DNA of 64,000 nucleotides from Cheilinus undulatus (taxonomy: Eukaryota > Chordata > Actinopteri > Labriformes > Labridae), in NCBI RefSeq assembly GCF_018320785.1, contig NC_054872.1, forward strand, positions 20,604,769-20,668,768, in the 5' to 3' direction. The notes beneath the pieces are model-generated. The model saw only the letters and a list, made by a program, of their open reading frames with translations. It was not told the origin of the DNA and made no database searches. A program made the position numbers and the translations under genes. Of this stretch, positions 50,024 to 61,980 are shown in pieces (the first letter of the stretch is position 1; each line of letters opens with the position of its first letter).

Positions 50024-50074
50024 TCCCTGTGACCCTGAAAGGGACAAGCTGGATGGATGGATGGATGGATGGAT
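50024..50074 (+). repeat. LINE-like 3' end with (GGAT)n
   Basis: GTCCCTGTGACCCTGAAAGG, GACAAGCTGGATGGATGG: the usual 3' tail of an L2-type fish LINE, ending in six GGAT units. Only the tail is recognisable. Confidence 0.5.
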
Positions 50075-52080
50075 GATTTATTAAAGATAATCATTTGTAA
50101 CAGCTGTCTTCACATCAGGCATTATATAGTTTCTTTATTCTAGTATGTCATTGGTCTATGAGTTCAGGGAGTTTCTCCTGCATAATAACAAGGAGTAACA
50201 TTTTTTCAAAGAAAACAGCAGCTTCATTTTACACACACTCTAAATTCCCCAAGCGTCAGTATAAGATCAAGAAGCGTTTTACAGCTTGGTGCCTTGGTAC
50301 AAACATGCATAACTTTCATGATCTGTCAGTCTGCACTAAATCTGCATTTTTATCACAACAACAGTTCCAGACTAGAGTACACAGGTGGGGCAGACAGTGA
50401 CTCCCATTATAGCAATATTTCTAGTAGATGACAAAAGAAATAAAAAAGTGAATAAGTACTCCTTTGAAATATAAATATGATGTATGCTGTGGTCTCACAC
50501 AAAAACATCCTGACATTAAATTTTCCAGAGTAAAGAACTTCTTGTTCCAGTATGACTCACTGCACTTAATCTGAAACAAAACCAGAGGCTGTAAGGGCTC
50601 CCTGGACCATTAAGAGAGGTTTTCAAAGCATTAGTTTTTAAAGTGGCGGTTTCTAAAGAGTAAAGAGTAGTCCAGAAATTAAGTTCACCTATACTTTGGG
50701 GGAATAAATCTGAGCTTTTTTCAGTGAATAACTTTTTTGTGTGAACTTAATAGGGGACATGTGATTTAATCATATGCAGGTAGGTAAGCAGTCTTAGTAA
50801 AGAGCGGTTTTATAATGCATTAATTCCAGGAGGCCAGAGCACAAAAAAGCATCATCAGAAGGCTATTGTTGCAGTTCTGATTTTTCTCTTTTCCAGTATA
50901 GACCAGTCAGAAAATATTTACCATGCTCATGTTTGGTAGCATTTTTTCAGCACAACCTCAACTTTATGAAACAAGAACTATTGTTTTAACAGCAACTTAC
51001 TGTATTAGATGTAGGACCTCCAAAAACACACAAAAATAAATAAAAGAATGACTGTTTTTTTTATGTGACTTAGAAAATATAACCAGATATGATGATGGTG
51101 TCATTTTAAGAGTTGAAAATTTAGAAAATGTTGTAAACTTACAAATAAAAGTAGTGAAGTTACACATGACAAGCTGAAAATGTTTTTTATTTCTTTTTTA
51201 CAAGAATACATATAAAAATACAACTATATACATATGTGAGATTTTTTTTTTCTATATTTACCTGTAAAATATTTCATGAACACAATTACATGGACTGCAT
51301 TTTTCACAGTATGAATGATGGCAGTTAGTAACAAAAAAAAAAACAAGAGTTTTGTTTTAATATTATTAAAAAGATGACCGTGCCAGTCTTGTACAGCTCA
51401 GTTATATCTCTAGTTATTTTGACAGCCATCACTACACATGCAGTCATATCTTTTGATACTTGTCAAGTCAAGTCAAGTCAGCTCTGATCCAAAATCATAG
51501 TTGTTCCATAAAATGCCTCAGTCACAGCTGACCAATGCTGTGGAGGAGATAAATCACAGCAAGTAACCTTTATCCTTTGACCTCTGATTTTCGGTTTGAC
51601 CCCGTCACTGAACAGCTCAAATTGAAACCAGAGACATGCTGAGATAAGGTTTTCAAAATGTAAATGCTTTAAGGGATCCTTTGGGAATGACCTGCCTGAG
51701 GAGATAACGCTCACAGATTCAGTAACATCACTGCTTAAAACTCACTTTTACAGAATGGCTTTCATGTGATGTCTCCTTTAATTTTTTTAAGCACTCTTAT
51801 TTAATTTGCTGTTCTCACTCTATTTATCTCTGTCATATTCTTCTGTTTCTGTCTTAACATCTTCTGTTTTTAATACATTTACTTGTTCCATCTCTTTTTA
51901 TCTGTTTTAAATCATTTTATCTTTGTTTTATTTCTAATGATGTGACGTGATGTTGTCTTCAATAGTGTCTACTTGTTTTTTTAATAGTCATATCATATAA
52001 TATTGTCTTGTCCTAGATATTTCGTTTTTAATTCAGTTGGCTTTATTGTTATGTAAAACATCTGTTTTTTTCACCAAAGC
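50075..52080. other. NRSN1 5' intron, no gene seen
   Basis: Includes GTCAAGTCAAGTCAAGTCA at 51462-51480. 51640-51780 has the look of a decayed LINE end (ACTGCTTAAAACTCACTTTT), which I cannot confirm. Confidence 0.35.
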
Positions 52081-52110
52081 AGTTTTATAATAAGAAAAAT
52101 ACAATTAACA

Positions 52111-52214
52111 AATATAATAATAAAATTAACAATAATAATGATAACAACAACAACAACAACAATAATAATAATTATAATAATAATCATAATAATAATAAAT
52201 AAATAAATAAATAT
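52111..52214. repeat. (AAT)n / (AAC)n / (AAAT)n compound microsatellite
   Basis: Runs of AATAATAAT, CAACAACAA and AAATAAATAAAT in series. Confidence 0.9.
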
Positions 52215-53460
52215 AGAAATTATGTTTTTTCTTATATGAACCAGGTCATGCTGGTGAATTGTTTTTGTTTGCTGGTGACAAAAGGAGAGGACTTGTCTCT
52301 GATGTCCTTGTAGAAAGGACATGTGGTTTGAAAGAGCAGTTCTGTTTCCACCTCCTGTTGGCTACAGTGGGTGCACAGTCTTTAGGGATCTTTGTCTATG
52401 GCATCCTCTCTCGATGGCCAGGTTGTGCTCACTGAGTCTGTACATGCTCAAACATTTCCTCAGCTGTGGATCAGTTGCAGCGCTTAAGAATTTGACAACT
52501 GCATGTTTCCTAGTAAGGGACAAATATCTCTCCAGTTTGCCTTGTTTTTTGGTTGATTCTTGCATTGAGTTAAATAGTTTTCTTTTTGTTTTGGTTTTGT
52601 GTCTGAGGACTCTCGAGTTGAACAGAGTCTCTCTACCAGCTGTCTGGAGGTCAGGATTTAGTTATGAAGTTTTTCAGGCTTGCTTTCTTTTACATGATTA
52701 TGACATTTCACTGCTTTCTTTTGTATTTTAATAAGTAAAGGATATCTTCCTAGTTTGACCATGCTGACATTTTTAATGTTTTTCATTCCATTTGATATTT
52801 TGATGAACTTTCAAGATGGTTTGTGTCATGTCCATTCCTTTCAATTGTGTTAATTTTTGTAGACTTTTGCGCCCCAGTTTATTCTGGCTTTTTGTGTGAT
52901 GATGTGTATTTTCTTAATACCTGAGTTCATGCCGTCAATAAGTCTGTTAAAGCACTTCCCATTTTTTAAAAGTGCTATACAAGTAAAAGTCAAGTCAGTA
53001 GGACCAATCCACAGAGTTTGTCATCTTGTAGTTGTTCTGATTATATGTTGCTCTTTTTGAAACAAAAACAGAGGACAGTGCACTTTTATTACCAGGGTTT
53101 CAGTCAGGTGCATTAAATAAGTGAGCTAAGTGACACACAGCATTAGGATGAGACACACTGTTCCCTGTACCTCATGTTAAGTCAATTACAGCTTAATTTG
53201 TTCCTGCTGAGGACTCTCATGAACATCTGTGTCTGCCCAGATGTTAATAAGTCGGTCTGTACCCTGATCTGCATTTATTAAAAATGCTAAAAACATGAAT
53301 ATTCATCATCCAGGAAGGCAGATTTTAAAAATGTGTAAAATAGAACAATATAGGCAATCTTTGATGTAAACATCAATACTTTTAAAGTGAGAGAGGCCTC
53401 ACTGAGGCCTAATTTGTCAACTTTTTTGCACTGTATCCCAAAAATGGTAGTTTTAACATA
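52215..53460. other. NRSN1 5' intron, possible old dispersed repeat
   Basis: An open frame at 52321-52731 (136 residues, Cys/Leu/Phe-rich) has no recognisable domain. The surrounding T-rich sequence looks to me like a decayed repeat. I do not call a gene. Confidence 0.35.
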
Positions 53461-53483
53461 ACATACATAATTTATCATTATCA

Positions 53484-53522
53484 TTCTTCTTCTTCTTCTT
53501 CTTCTTATCATTATTATTATTA
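53484..53522. repeat. (CTT)n and (ATT)n microsatellite
   Basis: About seven TTC units, then ATCATTATTATTAT. It accounts for the run of Arg and Met codons in the long minus-strand frame at 53287-53919. Confidence 0.85.
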
Positions 53523-54379
53523 TATTACAACTTAAAATTATAACACCAGTAAGTGCATACAAACAAACTTGTGCAGGAAAACAAACAATCAGATGGTCAA
53601 AAACACAGTGTTGTTGATTCACAAAATTATAGTAATAAACAGAAAAAGTAGAGAAAGAAAAACAATGAGGAAAAAATAAGTACAGGAACAAGACGAAACA
53701 GTGTATCAACAAAATGATCTCTAATGGGACATATGGGTTAATTAAATATTTAGTGGGCATTTCATAATGTGTGTTTTTTTTTTTTTTTTTTTGGTATTTT
53801 TCATTCTTAAGGGTCATATAGATTTCCCTGTAAAGATTCTCAAATGTACATTTTTTTTTTTGTAATTGTTGTACTGATACTAAATTCCAAGTCTGTGCTT
53901 CTGCATACATTCCTGGCATTAACTCAACTATGTTGTTGTATTATGACTGAGATCATTAATTTTCAAAATGAGAAAAATTTCCATTAAGAGGCTTTCATTG
54001 TTCTTAACCTGCTCTGGTCCTATAAGGCATTCAGAAGTGAAGAAATAGACACACAACAACTCTATCCTTGGACTAAAAGGCTAGATATTTTTCATGTTTT
54101 CAGCTACTTTGGATCAAATGAAATGAAAACATGATAAGTACTAAGTTTAGATTCGCTAAAGGCTTGCTGATTTGCATTATGCCCCTTTAAAGATCGTTTA
54201 TATCTCTATCCAGGTGCATCTTCTGGCATTATGCATTTTTCCTCATTTAAAGCACATTAAACCAGCAGAGAACAAATTCAAACATGTCCCCAGATCTTGA
54301 TCTATCAGTATCCAAGCCGCACAATAAGATTTCTAAAATTAAAGTCATAGTAATATGTTCTTAAGTTGAGGCTCTAAAA

Positions 54380-54600
54380 GAATGAAGTGTGATGAGGTTC
54401 CCTCCAACATGTCCTTTGAGCTGCTGAGCCTGGAGCTGTCCGTGGTGCTGAGCGCCATTATTACATCCAGCCCTCAGCCCCAGCAGGAAAACACACAGAC
54501 GTAATCTGTGACGCCAGGCTGATAACAGACCTCATCCATCCGTCCTCCCAACCCCCCATGAGACTCACACAGACACAAATACACAACTTAAAAACGCTTG
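54380..54600. other. GC-richer segment upstream of the NRSN1 donor (possible regulatory element)
   Basis: TCCTTTGAGCTGCTGAGCCT and GAGCTGTCCGTGGTGCTGAG lie in a GC-rich island in an AT-rich intron, 0.4-0.6 kb inside the first NRSN1 intron. It has no frame of note. Conservation is untested. Confidence 0.25.
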
Positions 54601-55004
54601 AAACACTTCCATTAAACAAGGTATTTTGACGTCTTCTCCAACTGGAAATGTTACTCTCTTAAAATGTCATTAGAAGGCACGAGCTTACGGTGAAAGTTTT
54701 GTCTCACTGGATTAGGATATCAAACCCCTAGGCGTTTCTAATTAACACTAACACGCGCAGAATTGTGAGCAAGGCTGCACTGCAAAGTTTAAAACAACAT
54801 TTTAGACAGATTTTCCCCAACATGAGAGAGAGCTTCATCCAGATGTGCAAAATGATATCGCGTGCAAACATGACCCCGCTGGTGGTTTACAAGCAGGAAA
54901 TATGATTTCTCCGATATATTTTGCACAAACCAAACAATCCAGCAACCATATGACCTTCTGCAACGCCAGAAATATTCCTAAATGTGATTAAAATCGTCAT
55001 TTAC

Positions 55005-55074
55005 CTGTCATTACCAGCTCGGAGAGTGATCACTCGCTGCTGTTCCCTCAGCCGGGTCCCATCACTCTACGGTC

Positions 55075-55108
<34 letters not shown>

Positions 55109-55135
55109 CCATCGATGATTCAGATTTTCACGCGT
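55005..55135 (-). other. nrsn1: putative non-coding first exon of NRSN1
   Basis: On the minus strand the sequence ending CTGGTAATGACAG is followed by GTAAATG, a good splice donor with the exon edge at 55005. The upstream side is GC-richer and carries a (GA)n tract and an NRF1-like site. The coding exon at 49353 begins with an acceptor, so an upstream exon must exist. The 5' limit is a guess. Confidence 0.4.
55077..55105. repeat. (CT)n microsatellite
   Basis: Uninterrupted CT dinucleotides over 29 bases. It reads as a GA tract on the NRSN1 strand, inside or just upstream of the putative first exon. Confidence 0.9.
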
Positions 55136-55140
55136 CTTAC

Positions 55141-55150
55141 TGCGCAGGCG
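55141..55150. promoter_or_regulatory. NRF1-like site in the putative NRSN1 promoter
   Basis: TGCGCAGGCG resembles the NRF1 half-palindrome GCGCA(T/G)GCG. It lies just upstream of the putative first exon, in one of the few CpG-containing stretches of this AT-rich region. A single motif match is weak evidence. Confidence 0.3.
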
Positions 55151-55284
55151 TAACTTCCATGACAATATATGATTCAATGGCGAATATAAATAACCAGGGA
55201 AGAGGATTGGAAGGGTACCTGCACGGAGACGTCCATTCAAGACTGAACATTCACGTTTAGATGGATTCATAGATGAATGAAATC

Positions 55285-55322
<38 letters not shown>
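55285..55322. repeat. (ATAG)n microsatellite
   Basis: Nine consecutive ATAG units just upstream of the putative NRSN1 promoter. Confidence 0.95.
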
Positions 55323-56124
55323 GCTGTTATCTGTGTTGTAGTGAACACGTGTGTCAATATGTGATCAATTCTTACTCAGAATTATGTATTACTCAAAGAA
55401 AGTGAAATTAAAGTTAGAGGAGAAATAAGCGAGGGTGAACAATAAGCCTCTGACTCATGCATCAAATCCACAGTATAGGTGAAGTGGGATCAAACAAAAA
55501 AATGTCCACATGTGCAGGGTTACAAGAATTCCAGTCACATTCCAGGATGCTCTATTTTTAGCATCGTCAATGACGTACACTGTTGAAGGAAGTGTTAGTC
55601 ACCCTCTTACTGCTCCTCATGGAGCACGAAGGAATGACCTACAGAGACACGCCATATCACGACTCAAATATGAAACACTGTTCAATAAAGAAAAGAGCGT
55701 ACTGCTCATCTTATCCATGCTCCTTTATCTTCCACAAGTTCTGTCAGTAGTCAGGCCTTCAATCAGACACACTTTTAATTAAACTACCACCTTCTCTCTT
55801 GAATTCACTTTCTTTGAAAGAGGGTAGCCATAGCCTACATGATCCAAACCATGGTAGCTTACCAAAATTCTGACTTGGAATAAGCTCCAGGGACAGTCAA
55901 TCTGACAACATTAGCACCATCAACACAGTTCCAAGTTTTAATTTCTGGTCACATCTGAACTCTTCTGTTTTACCCCTATCTGCTTGATTTCTCTGTATCT
56001 GCTCTGCTCTACACATCTGCACCATTAGAATTAGGGTTGTCCTTGAATATGTCTTCAAAGAACGTGAATATCTTTCAATCAGGAGATACTTGGAAAGACT
56101 TTAAAAATGTATTTTTAAAATTTT

Positions 56125-56285
56125 GATGAAAGAGAAATGTGCAATGTCTTTGGTGATTAGACTCCATCATAATGACTTTGTGTACTTGAAGGGGCAGTGA
56201 GGTTGAGTATACCCCACTATGTAGTCTAAACACTAGTCCTGGTTTGGATGAGGGATGCAGGATCATATGAGGAGTAAAACTTTGA
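56125..56285 (+). repeat. dispersed repeat S, copy 2 (uninterrupted)
   Basis: It contains both parts that are separated at 24236-24325 and 25041-25110: ACTTGAAGGGGCAGTGAGG and, about 50 bases on, GATGAGGGATGCAGGATCA. Confidence 0.5.
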
Positions 56286-56671
56286 AAAACTGGACCAGGG
56301 CACCAATGAGATGGCTTGGAGGAGGAGACCGAGGTATGCAGGATGCAATAAGCCAAAGACATATCAGCATCTGGACTAGATGTGGATGAACTCAATGGAG
56401 GTGGCTGGGGTGGAGGAGGGTTGCAATGTCTACACTGAAATGACAGATTGATTATGAAAGAGAGGATGACAGATTTAAAATATGACTGGTGCATGATGAC
56501 AGTCGAATGAGGTTTGTCAGATCTGATTAGCTTAGTACTTAAGAGAGTGAACATCCATAATCAGCTGATCACCAGAGACAAAGAATGGAAGAAGGGAGAG
56601 ATATAAACAAGTAGAGACTAATGAATGAGGAAGAAACAGTCTCCCTGCTTGAACTTCCACTGAGCTCCATA

Positions 56672-56689
56672 GATGATGATGATGATGAT
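56672..56689. repeat. (GAT)n microsatellite
   Basis: Six GAT units. Confidence 0.85.
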
Positions 56690-56999
56690 AAAGTGCATTT
56701 GGCATTGTTTTGTACTGAGTCCAGTCCTGCATCTTTAAGGCAGGGTAAAGTATGGTAAGATCAATAAAATCAAAAAAGTTTATATGGTAAATAGAATAAA
56801 TTAGAGAGTATATGTAGCTGCTACATAAAAGAGTTTAAAGAACCTTATACAATGCTTTGAGGTCTTCTCTGCCAACACCAAATATTTTATTCTGCCATTG
56901 GTTATTTTATGGTGTTGTTTGGTGGATTGGATGATTCAAGTATGAAGAAACAAGCCATTTATTTATTTTGCAAATAGGACTCTCAGTAGTGTGGAGAAG

Positions 57000-57410
57000 A
57001 ACCATACACAGCCACACCAGCCTGGCGCCTCCTCCTCACACTGGTCACCAGCCTGTTCTTAAACCAGCATCAATGTGGCCATGTTGGTCACTCTGGCACG
57101 AACAGCAAGCCCAAGCTGGTCCCTCTTCTTTTCAATGGGGTTGAGGTCAGGACTGCTGGCAGGCCATTCAGTCCTCTCTGCTCCCAAATTCTGGAGGTAG
57201 TCTCTGATAAACCTCGCTCTGTGGGGGCAAACATTGTCACTTTGGAGGTTTGGTCACACTGTGGAAATATGGGATTATCACTGGTTGCAGAATCTCATCT
57301 TGATATCTCTCTGCATTAAGATTGCCTCCAATGATGGCAAGCCTTGTTCGAGCGAAGGAGATGTCCCCCCACACCACTGACTGCCTCCATCAAAAGATGT
57401 TACTCCATCA
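57000..57410 (-). mobile_element. Tc1-like transposase fragment (C-terminal half)
   Basis: On the minus strand, read across frames: GGNLNAERYQDEILQPVIIP, then DNVCPHRARFIRDYLQNLGA and TEWPASSPDLNPIEKKRDQL, finishing LGLAVRARVTNMATLMLV with a stop. These are the QQDNA..PHRAR and WPxxSPDLNPIE blocks of the Tc1/mariner catalytic core. There is a frameshift before DNV. No N-terminal half is adjacent on this strand. Confidence 0.85.
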
Positions 57411-57659
57411 GGGCAGCAATCAGTGCAGGCAGAATCTGGACTCACTGTTGACAATCAGGCACCTGATTGTCAGATTGTGATTAGGTTTGTTAATTTGTGA
57501 ATGCTGCACAGCTAATTTGGGGGATTCTTCTGTCGTACGTAATGTATATGGTCTTGTATCTCTTCTAGTTTTACCAAAGAACCCCCTGTATAAAAAATAA
57601 ACAGTAAAAAATAAGCCGCATCTAACCTTAAATCCTGCCAAAAATAATGCCTAGGTGGA

Positions 57660-57661
<2 letters not shown>

Positions 57662-57690
<29 letters not shown>
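57662..57690. repeat. poly(A) run
   Basis: 29 A in a row; no SINE or LINE body is recognisable beside it. Confidence 0.95.
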
Positions 57691-58439
57691 CAGACCACGT
57701 CTAGAAGCACTTTGAAAATATTGATTACAAAATTAAGCTGGGGTTTATTACCAATCCCATTACTGTTCTTTCTCTGACGTTTTGGCAAAGTGACAACTTA
57801 AAGGACTCGATCCATTCTCCCAGGCACCATCAATCAACATTTATTAATTTTCAGTGAGAGACAATATTGAACAGTGGATGTAAAAACCCTCCAAAGCTCA
57901 GACTCAGGAAGAGTTACAGGTTCTGTCATAAAGTTTACAGCTTGTGGCAAGGTGTGGAATAACGTTTTAGCAGCAGGAGTATCAGGAGAGGTTAGTAGGA
58001 AGAAACATGATCCGCTGAACCAGAGGCAGCAGGGAGAGATGAAAAGGTCGGAGGAGCTGTCGCCATGACGATGATCTTAATGATATTTCTAAGCTGAAGA
58101 GAGGCTGTTATGTCTAGTTATGTCTGTGTCTTTCTGTGCTTATGAATATGTCAGTGTCTCTGTATATAGAGCAGCTTTGACATTAAAATCTGATAGTACT
58201 AATATAAATATTAGTTGTACTTCACCACCCGTTGTTGTTGTTTAGTAAAATGTTGCCAGCTTTCCTCATTCATCATTTGCAGAATATCTACAAATAGAGT
58301 GATGCCATTTGGTAAAGATATCAGAACACCTTTATCATGATGTTAAAACACAGGAGGTGGCAGACTAAAATGAAATTTCAACATATACTTCAAGAACTGT
58401 GAATGAATGATTGGAAACTATTAAATGAAATGAATATTA
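57691..58439. other. intergenic, upstream of NRSN1, no recognised feature
   Basis: Nothing supported. Confidence 0.4.
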
Positions 58440-58665
58440 TCTTGAATGTTATGCTTGATTCATTTCTGACTTCTCAGAGAAGCCCAGTGAGCCGGCTCAA
58501 ATTTGGGTGGAATCAGTTTGAAATTCCTCATTCCTGTTCAAAATGGTAAAACGTGGAGAGCTCACTGAAAATGAAAGAGTCCACATTAAAGCACTTCATG
58601 ATGCTGGATGGTCTTTGAGACAAATATGACAGGTGATCTAATAAATTTGTAAAGCACTGTATATT
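58440..58665 (+). mobile_element. Tc1-like element fragment (N-terminal codons)
   Basis: An ATG at 58543 reads MVKRGELTENERVHIKALHD AGWSLRQI and then stops. This is the start of a Tc1-like DNA-binding domain (ELSE..RGRIIALHEAGWSxRxIA type). The sequence then runs into CTAATAAATTTGTAAAGCACTG, which looks like the element's right end, so nearly all the transposase is deleted. Confidence 0.6.
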
Positions 58666-59169
58666 TAACTTAACATATTAAACACAACCGAAGCAACAGG
58701 TACTGAGCATTACAGAAAATATTATTTAAACATTCAGCTCATTTAACTTTATTGAGTCAATAAAAATAAAGCAGTATTTATTGTAGCAAATATTTGTTTC
58801 AGAACAACCACTGTTGACACTAAATCTCCTTAGTAATCCCTTGGAAGAATTGTGTTTTGCTATTATTGCTACTGTATGGGAAGTTCCAACCACATTTATA
58901 GCAGTAGACCCCCCAGGAATAATGTAGTATCCACCTTATTTACTTACTTACAGCTTACAGAACAAACAACGTGGACATGTGATTTCAAAAATATATCATT
59001 ATTTACAAATTCACGGTGAATTTCTATCAAACAACTGTCGTTCGTAGTTAGCATCTATTGTTAGCTGCTGTATTAAATTACATTATGTACTTCTGCCTTA
59101 GCACCAGGAGTTTCGCCCATATTCAAATTTACAGTAGCGGCCCCAGGAATAAGGTGGATGTGAAAAGTG
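58666..59169. other. intergenic, no recognised feature
   Basis: Nothing supported. Confidence 0.4.
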
Positions 59170-60125
59170 GTTCTAATACCTTTTAAAGGCTATACACAGA
59201 GAGGTAGAGAACACAGGCGACAAGAGTGTTTTCTTAGACTCTGTTGCAATGTGCTGTACTGTGGTTTTAGAAAATAGTCTGTGGTCTTTCCCTGACATAC
59301 ACCAGGCCTGCCCACAGATTTGACTGAGTTCCTGACAAACCTGGAGAATGGGCCCTGATTTATTGATGATATCACTATATGTGTGTGTTGGATCAGGAGC
59401 ATCAGTGCTAACCTGCATCTTGGCTAACAGTTGGAGCTGAAAAGTGTGTCAAACTATTATTGGGTTCTGGTGTTGAAATGATCTATTTGGGACACTATTT
59501 AACCCCTTTCACATTTGTCACTATTATTTGACACTATTTATATTGGGGAATTTTTTTTCCATTTTTGACAACTCAGTTTTTCCATTTTTACTCTTTTTTG
59601 CAACTTAAAAATTGTAACCGCTTTCATCACTTTTTAATTGCCACTTTGACTTGTTTGTTGCCACTTTTGATTTTTTTTTCTTCTCTTACAATCCATTTTC
59701 ACCACCTTTTCTACCCCTTCATGCCCCTTTAAACCATTTCTTCTGTTGTTTTTTGCCATTATAATCAATTTCTGCCCCTTCATGCCCCTTTAAACCATTT
59801 CTTCTGTTGTTTTTTGCCATTATAATCAATTTGTGACACTTTATGCTTATTTTTTGCCAAAGTTTACCCATTTTATCATTTTATCAATTTTTGTAAATTT
59901 TTGCCATTTGTAACCAATTAGAATTCTATTTTGACCCATTGCTGCCACTCTAAACATTTTTTTCATTGCCCCATTAACTCATTTTTGCTAGCCTTGAAAC
60001 CCCATTTCACCACCTTTACCACCCATTCTTGTCACTTTCCACCTATTTTTTTCCTCTGCTGACCAATTTTTCCACTTCAAACATATTTCTTTCCACTTTT
60101 AGCCATTTATAATTCCTTTTGAGAA
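59170..60125 (-). repeat. dispersed array family P, copy 3 (inverted)
   Basis: On the minus strand the array (60125 to 59500) comes first, then the flank (59490 to about 59170), with AATAATAGTTTGACACACTT, TCCAACTGTTAGCCAAGATG, CTGATCCAACACACACATAT and AAATCTGTGGGCAGGCC. The flank is the longest of the three copies. It includes an exact 57-bp duplication with a 61-bp period (59714 and 59775). Confidence 0.7.
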
Positions 60126-60914
60126 AAAAAGTGTTTTAATTTTTTAGATGGCTAATAAAAATTTGTTGCTTTGATAAGAGTGGTTGTTATTGTCGATAGA
60201 AAAAACTGCAAGCTTAGCCACTTTCATCTAAGAAATAAATAAATACATCAATAAATAGATGAATAAATGAGGAAAACCTTTAATTATAAATCCAGGAATT
60301 CTTGCTGACAAAATTAACACTGCTCTACAGAGAGATAGGCTCTATGCACACATCACCTTTTTAATGCCAGGCCACTCTCAAACTTCTGGTGGGGAGATTG
60401 AAAAGAAAAGAATGGTGTATGATGGCTGATTTGTTGCGGTTTACCAGGGGTTGGCAGGAGTTGACTGAATACAGGGTTAAATTCAGCTGAAGATGTACAT
60501 TTCGGCCAACAGCAATGATGTCCAGAAGTGCTATTAACCCTTCTTTGAAACATCATTTTAGCACGTTTGGATGCCATTATGATAAAAGGTAAACACAAAC
60601 GACAATCGAAGGAAACAAAAAAATAAAAAAGGCAAATAAACACAGTATAGGACAGTTTACGATGACAGTAGGTTCCGTTTTGGCTTAGCATGCATTGTTG
60701 GGCAGAAGTTGCCAGGCCTAATTTTTCACCTGAATACACACACCCTGCCATAGAGCCCACTGGGGATCATAGGATGTGTACCCTCAACAGCAGCAGTCTG
60801 TATCCCTCTCTAGAGTCCAAACACTGGTGGTGTAGCTGTTTTTGATGGCTGCCTTGCATTAAGGACCAGGAGTCAAACCTTCAGCTACATCAAGATATGT
60901 AGCCTTTATATGTA
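60126..60914. other. intergenic, no gene seen
   Basis: 60780-60830 (CCCTCTCTAGAGTCCAAACA CTGGTGG) may be a further trace of repeat S. The minus-strand open frame at 60353-60760 has no recognisable domain. Confidence 0.35.
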
Positions 60915-61195
60915 GAGTGTCAAAAGATCCTTCCATTATCTATAAGGTCATGGGAGCTGGAGCCAATCATAGCTGTCATTTTGAGAGAGGAGGGGCTCAC
61001 CCTGGACTGATCTCCAGTAATCACAAGGCTGATATGTAGAGCCAAACAACCAGTTACACTCACACCTATGAGGTATTTAGGGCCTCCAATCAGCCTAACG
61101 AGCAATGCTTTGGACTGTAGAAGGAAGCCAGATTCCCTTGAGAGAACCCACACATACATAGGAAGAACATGCAAAATCAGCAGAGACAGCACTTA
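60915..61195 (-). repeat. common fish interspersed repeat (LINE-tail-like)
   Basis: CCATTATCTATAAGGTCATG, GGGAGCTGGAGCCAATCATA, CACCCTGGACTGATCTCCAG, TTTGGACTGTAGAAGGAAGC and GAGAACCCACACATACATAG, in this order. I know this as a very frequent teleost repeat, usually classed with L2-type LINE ends or the SINEs that use them. The open frame at 60920-61192 falls inside it and is not a gene. Confidence 0.6.
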
Positions 61196-61785
61196 CCGCC
61201 ACTCCACTGTGAAGCCCTGAGTCAAACCAGCACCTCATAATAAGGGTGTTTCTTGAAGTAGCACTATATCTCTTTGATTTGTGAATCAGAATAAACCTAA
61301 GTGTTGTGTTTTATCATTTCTGGAATGGTTCCATACTTCTTATTTCAGACATTCCAACACCTCTATGCCCCAGAATTCACTTTGGTCTTGTAAGCTACAA
61401 TTGTACAAATAATCGATCACACAAAGAAGTGTGTACACTGGCACACAGTGAGTTTGCTGTCCAAACAGTTATTTGTGTTTTTTCTTCGGGCCAAATCCAC
61501 TTCAAAATAAATCACAATGTGTTTGAATGAACTCGCCGTACTGAGTGCATTTGTGAGAGGCCAAGAAGTAATGGACCTTAAAAAACCCTAATCTGGAGAT
61601 AAATTAGATGCTATAAAGAATGAGTAATTGTGACTTTAGAATGCCCCATGTTTAATAATAGGTGAGCTGATATCTTATATATTATTGGTTAACAATACAA
61701 TCGGTGCTGCCACATTGTAAAATGGCATGTGTGCGTGCTATCACATTGCAGCATACTAATAGACTTTTGTTTGGGAGAAAATGTT

Positions 61786-61834
61786 CTGTCATCTCCCTCT
61801 CTCTCCCTCTGTCTCTCTCTCTCCCTCTCTCTTT
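61786..61834. repeat. (CT)-rich low-complexity tract
   Basis: CTCCCTCTCTCTCCCTCTGT followed by more CT units; imperfect. Confidence 0.85.
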
Positions 61835-61866
61835 ACTAGCTGAGCATCTTGGAGCAGAGAGAGGCG

Positions 61867-61880
61867 GTTTCTATGGCAAC
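61867..61880 (+). promoter_or_regulatory. X-box-like RFX site
   Basis: GTTTCTATGGCAAC is close to the RFX-factor palindrome GTTGCCATGGCAAC (two differences). It lies in a GC-richer, non-repetitive segment (61835-61960) between a CT tract and a GA-rich tract. It is about 6.7 kb upstream of the putative NRSN1 promoter. Binding is not shown. Confidence 0.35.
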
Positions 61881-61980
61881 GTGAAAAGGTCACCTTCAGG
61901 AAGTTCTCTGTGAGCGTGTGCAGCATGCCGGTGGGATAATCAGGCTTCCCGTAATGACTGATAACAGACCACAGCTCATT

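Noticed and set aside
52321..52731. 136-residue open frame on the plus strand
   Set aside because: No domain or splice support, and it lies in sequence that looks like a decayed repeat.
53287..53919. 210-residue open frame on the minus strand
   Set aside because: It includes microsatellite-encoded Arg/Met runs and a poly-Lys run from poly(T), and has no recognisable domain.
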